Notes under the pieces: generated by a model
What the model was told of the DNA's origin: nothing
Database searches by the model: none
The model's input: the letters and a program-made list of their open reading frames with translations, nothing else
Translations under genes and position numbers: made by a program
Shown: positions 5,776-7,316 of the stretch, piece by piece
How positions within the stretch are numbered: the first letter of the stretch is position 1
Layout: each line of letters begins with the position of its first letter
Source: Bacteroidota bacterium
GTDB lineage: Bacteria; Bacteroidota; Bacteroidia; Bacteroidales; VadinHA17
Assembly (NCBI GenBank): GCA_030613125.1
Contig: JAUWMO010000172.1
Span: 1-7,316, forward strand
DNA length: 7,316 nt
Reading direction: 5' to 3'

Positions 5776-7134
5776 GTGACTGAAAAAATCCTGATCCTTG
5801 ATTTTGGTTCTCAATACACTCAGTTGATTGCAAGAAGAGTGAGGGAACTCAATGTGTATTGTGAAATTTATCCATATAATCACTTTCCAAAACCTGATAA
5901 GTCTGTTAAAGGTGTGATACTTTCCGGAAGTCCTTTTTCTATTAGAGATAATGAAGCTCCTATCCCTGATTTGGTGGATATTAAGGGTGTTCTGCCTTTG
6001 TTGGGAGTGTGTTACGGTGCTCAGTATCTTGCCCATTACTATGGCGGAGAGGTATTACCTTCGAAAACCAGGGAATATGGACGTGCCAACCTGAAGTTTG
6101 TTGATAATGAAAGCAGCTTATTTAAGGACATTGAACCAAATACCCAGGTTTGGATGTCACATGGTGATACTATTGCCAGGCTTCCGGAAGATTATCAGAT
6201 CATTGGCAGTACGGATAATGTTGAAGTAGGAGCCTTTAAGGTGAAAGGGGAAACCACTTTTGGTATTCAATTCCATCCTGAGGTTTACCATACAACTCAG
6301 GGTCGGGAAATACTTAAAACTTTTGTGGTTAATATTTGTGGCTGCCACCAGAAATGGACCCCGGCCTCATTTGTGGAAAATACTGTTGAGGAGTTGAAGA
6401 ATAAACTGGGAGATGACAAAGTAGTATTAGGGCTTTCTGGCGGAGTTGATTCCTCAGTAGCAGCAATATTGCTAACAAAAGCAATTGGAAAAAATCTTAC
6501 TTCCATTTTTGTTGACAATGGTGTATTGAGAAAAGGGGAATTTGAAAGTGTTTTGAAGACATATAAATCAACGGGGCTAAATGTAGTGGGAGTGAATGCC
6601 AGTGATAGATTTTTGGATTCCCTTTCCGGAGTATCAGATCCTGAGACTAAACGGAAGATCATAGGCAGAATATTTATTGAAGTATTTGAAGAGGAAGCTC
6701 ACAAGATAAGTGGGGTAAAATGGTTGGCCCAGGGAACTATATATCCTGATGTGATTGAATCGGTCTCAGTAAAAGGTCCTTCGGCTACAATTAAATCGCA
6801 TCATAACGTTGGCGGGTTACCTGAGATTATGAACCTAAAGGTTGTAGAACCTCTCAAACTACTTTTCAAAGACGAAGTAAGAAGAGTTGGTAAGACTATG
6901 GAGATGGATAAACTGCTTATCGGCCGGCATCCTTTTCCTGGTCCGGGATTAGCAGTACGGATTCTGGGTGTTATTTCAAGGGAAAAGGTGGCTATGCTAC
7001 AGGAGGCTGATGACATATTTATCACCTCACTGAAAAAGGATGGTTTTTATGATCAGGTTTGGCAAGCTGCAGTTATTCTTTTACCTGTACATTCTGTTGG
7101 TGTGATGGGCGATGAAAGGACATATGAAAATGTA
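5776..7134 (+). CDS. guaA: GMP synthase (glutamine-hydrolysing), C-terminus lost at a chimeric join
   Basis: GuaA converts XMP to GMP using ATP and ammonia from glutamine, the last step of guanine nucleotide synthesis. The N-terminal class I glutamine amidotransferase domain starts TEKILILDFGSQY and has the triad Cys79 (GVCYGAQ), His167 and Glu169 (QFHPEV). The ATP-pyrophosphatase domain has the SGGVDSS P-loop (221-227), FVDNG (245-249), AQGTIYPDVIES (318-329) and GRHPFPGPGLAVRILG (383-398). The dimerisation domain runs to MGDERTYENV (444-453). Authentic sequence then stops: the expected ending, about 56 residues finishing in the conserved PPATIEWE-like tail, is missing and replaced by unrelated high-GC DNA. 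The frame stays open to the window edge, so an uncorrected prediction would have 513 residues with a false C-terminus. The start is GTG with A at -3 and -6; no in-frame ATG precedes it, and the family N-terminus fits this position. A strong promoter match lies just upstream. Confidence 0.95.
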
Positions 7135-7137
7135 GGC
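7131..7137. other. Probable chimeric junction (assembly or library artefact)
   Basis: To the left, the plus strand encodes GuaA up to GDERTYENV, and GC is about 40% over the preceding 120 bases by hand count. To the right, the plus strand no longer resembles GuaA, GC is about 63% over 7141-7316, and the minus strand encodes an unrelated oxidoreductase. Both reading frames break at the same few bases. No insertion-sequence end, inverted repeat or tRNA marks the join. A GTA occurs on both sides (7132-7134 and 7138-7140), so a few bases of microhomology are possible. Confidence 0.85.
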
Positions 7138-7316
7138 GTACACGGACATCTCCTTGGAGATTGTGAAGACGCCGGACCGGTCGAAACCGGGCGCCGGCAA
7201 CATGGCCGGGCGGGAACCGGTGGCGATCACGAGGCGCTCGTAGCCGATCTGGTCGTGGCCATCCACCTCGACCATGAAATTCGACACGTCGATCTTGGTG
7301 GCATCGCCTACCACCA
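7135..7316 (-). CDS. Fragment of a FAD-dependent pyridine nucleotide-disulfide oxidoreductase from a high-GC source
   Basis: Read on the minus strand from the right edge, this fragment of about 60 codons is open at both ends. It runs from VVGDATKIDV through FMVEVDGHDQIGYERLVIATGSRPAML and PAPGFDRSGVFTISKEMSVY. The hydrophobic strand followed by ATGSRP is the conserved second FAD-contact motif of the dihydrolipoamide dehydrogenase/glutathione reductase-like family, and the following 'PGF...GVFTISKEM' matches the segment that leads into the NAD(P)-binding domain. The FAD-binding N-terminus, redox-active cysteines and NAD domain are outside the window, so the exact enzyme cannot be named. Past SKEMSVY the frame enters antisense guaA sequence, which is not real protein. 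The high GC and G/C-ending codons (GCC, CTC, GTC) contrast with all other genes here, suggesting proteobacterial or other high-GC DNA joined to this contig. Confidence 0.75.

Noticed and set aside
6297..7025. Minus-strand open frames inside guaA
   Set aside because: The plus strand encodes continuous GuaA with intact catalytic motifs here; the antisense frames are chance.
7081..7314. A minus-strand open frame of 77 codons starting with GTG at the right edge
   Set aside because: It is not one gene. The right ~60 codons are a genuine oxidoreductase fragment, and the rest is antisense guaA read through the join. Its GTG 'start' is probably an internal valine codon of a longer gene.
7125..7316. 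Horizontal transfer or a natural GuaA-oxidoreductase fusion
   Set aside because: The two genes are on opposite strands, guaA would lose its conserved C-terminus, and no mobile-element boundary is visible. A chimeric contig end explains everything more simply.

Overview
The window looks like a piece of a Bacteroidota (Bacteroidetes) chromosome, probably Bacteroidales-like. The evidence is a low-to-moderate GC content (about 40% where I counted by hand), starts without Shine-Dalgarno sequences but with A-rich upstream bases, TAnnTTTG-type -7 promoter boxes, a six-domain ribosomal protein S1 with the FDW...E entry and TTLGDI...LAALK tail I associate with this phylum, and a GuaA with the GVCYGAQ active-site variant. 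The last ~180 bases do not belong to this genome context (see below).

Layout. (1) Bases 1-1721, minus strand: a two-gene sugar-nucleotide unit. ugd (UDP-glucose 6-dehydrogenase) is followed after 42 bp by the first 116 codons of a UDP-glucuronate decarboxylase gene, which runs off the left edge. Together they would convert UDP-glucose to UDP-glucuronate and then UDP-xylose for surface polysaccharide. (2) Bases 1722-2061: a 340-bp divergent intergenic region with a candidate promoter in each direction, a small hairpin and an AT-rich heptamer repeat just before rpsA. (3) Bases 2062-5637, plus strand: a tight cluster of rpsA (ribosomal protein S1 with an unusual ~160-residue Lys/Glu/Thr/Ser-rich N-terminal extension), a single-domain STAS protein (anti-anti-sigma type) and rnz (ribonuclease Z, tRNA 3' processing). 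Gaps are 32 bp and 4 bp, so this is probably one operon linked to translation. (4) Bases 5638-5775: a short intergenic region with a very good Bacteroidetes promoter (TTTG, 20 bp, TATTTTTG). (5) Bases 5776 to ~7134: guaA (GMP synthase), GTG start, complete up to about residue 453.

At about 7131-7137 guaA stops abruptly, before its conserved C-terminal end. The remaining ~180 bases are about 63% GC by hand count, against about 40% just before. On the minus strand they encode a fragment of a FAD-dependent pyridine nucleotide-disulfide oxidoreductase from a high-GC organism. The simplest reading is a chimeric join at a contig end (assembly or library artefact), not a biological fusion. The guaA frame happens to stay open through the foreign DNA, giving a 513-residue product of deceptively normal length whose last ~60 residues are spurious.

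I found no mobile element, CRISPR array, tRNA, rRNA or defence system. The real genes are mostly core housekeeping genes. The points that deserve a second look are the chimeric end, the S1 extension, and the STAS protein lying between two translation/RNA genes.
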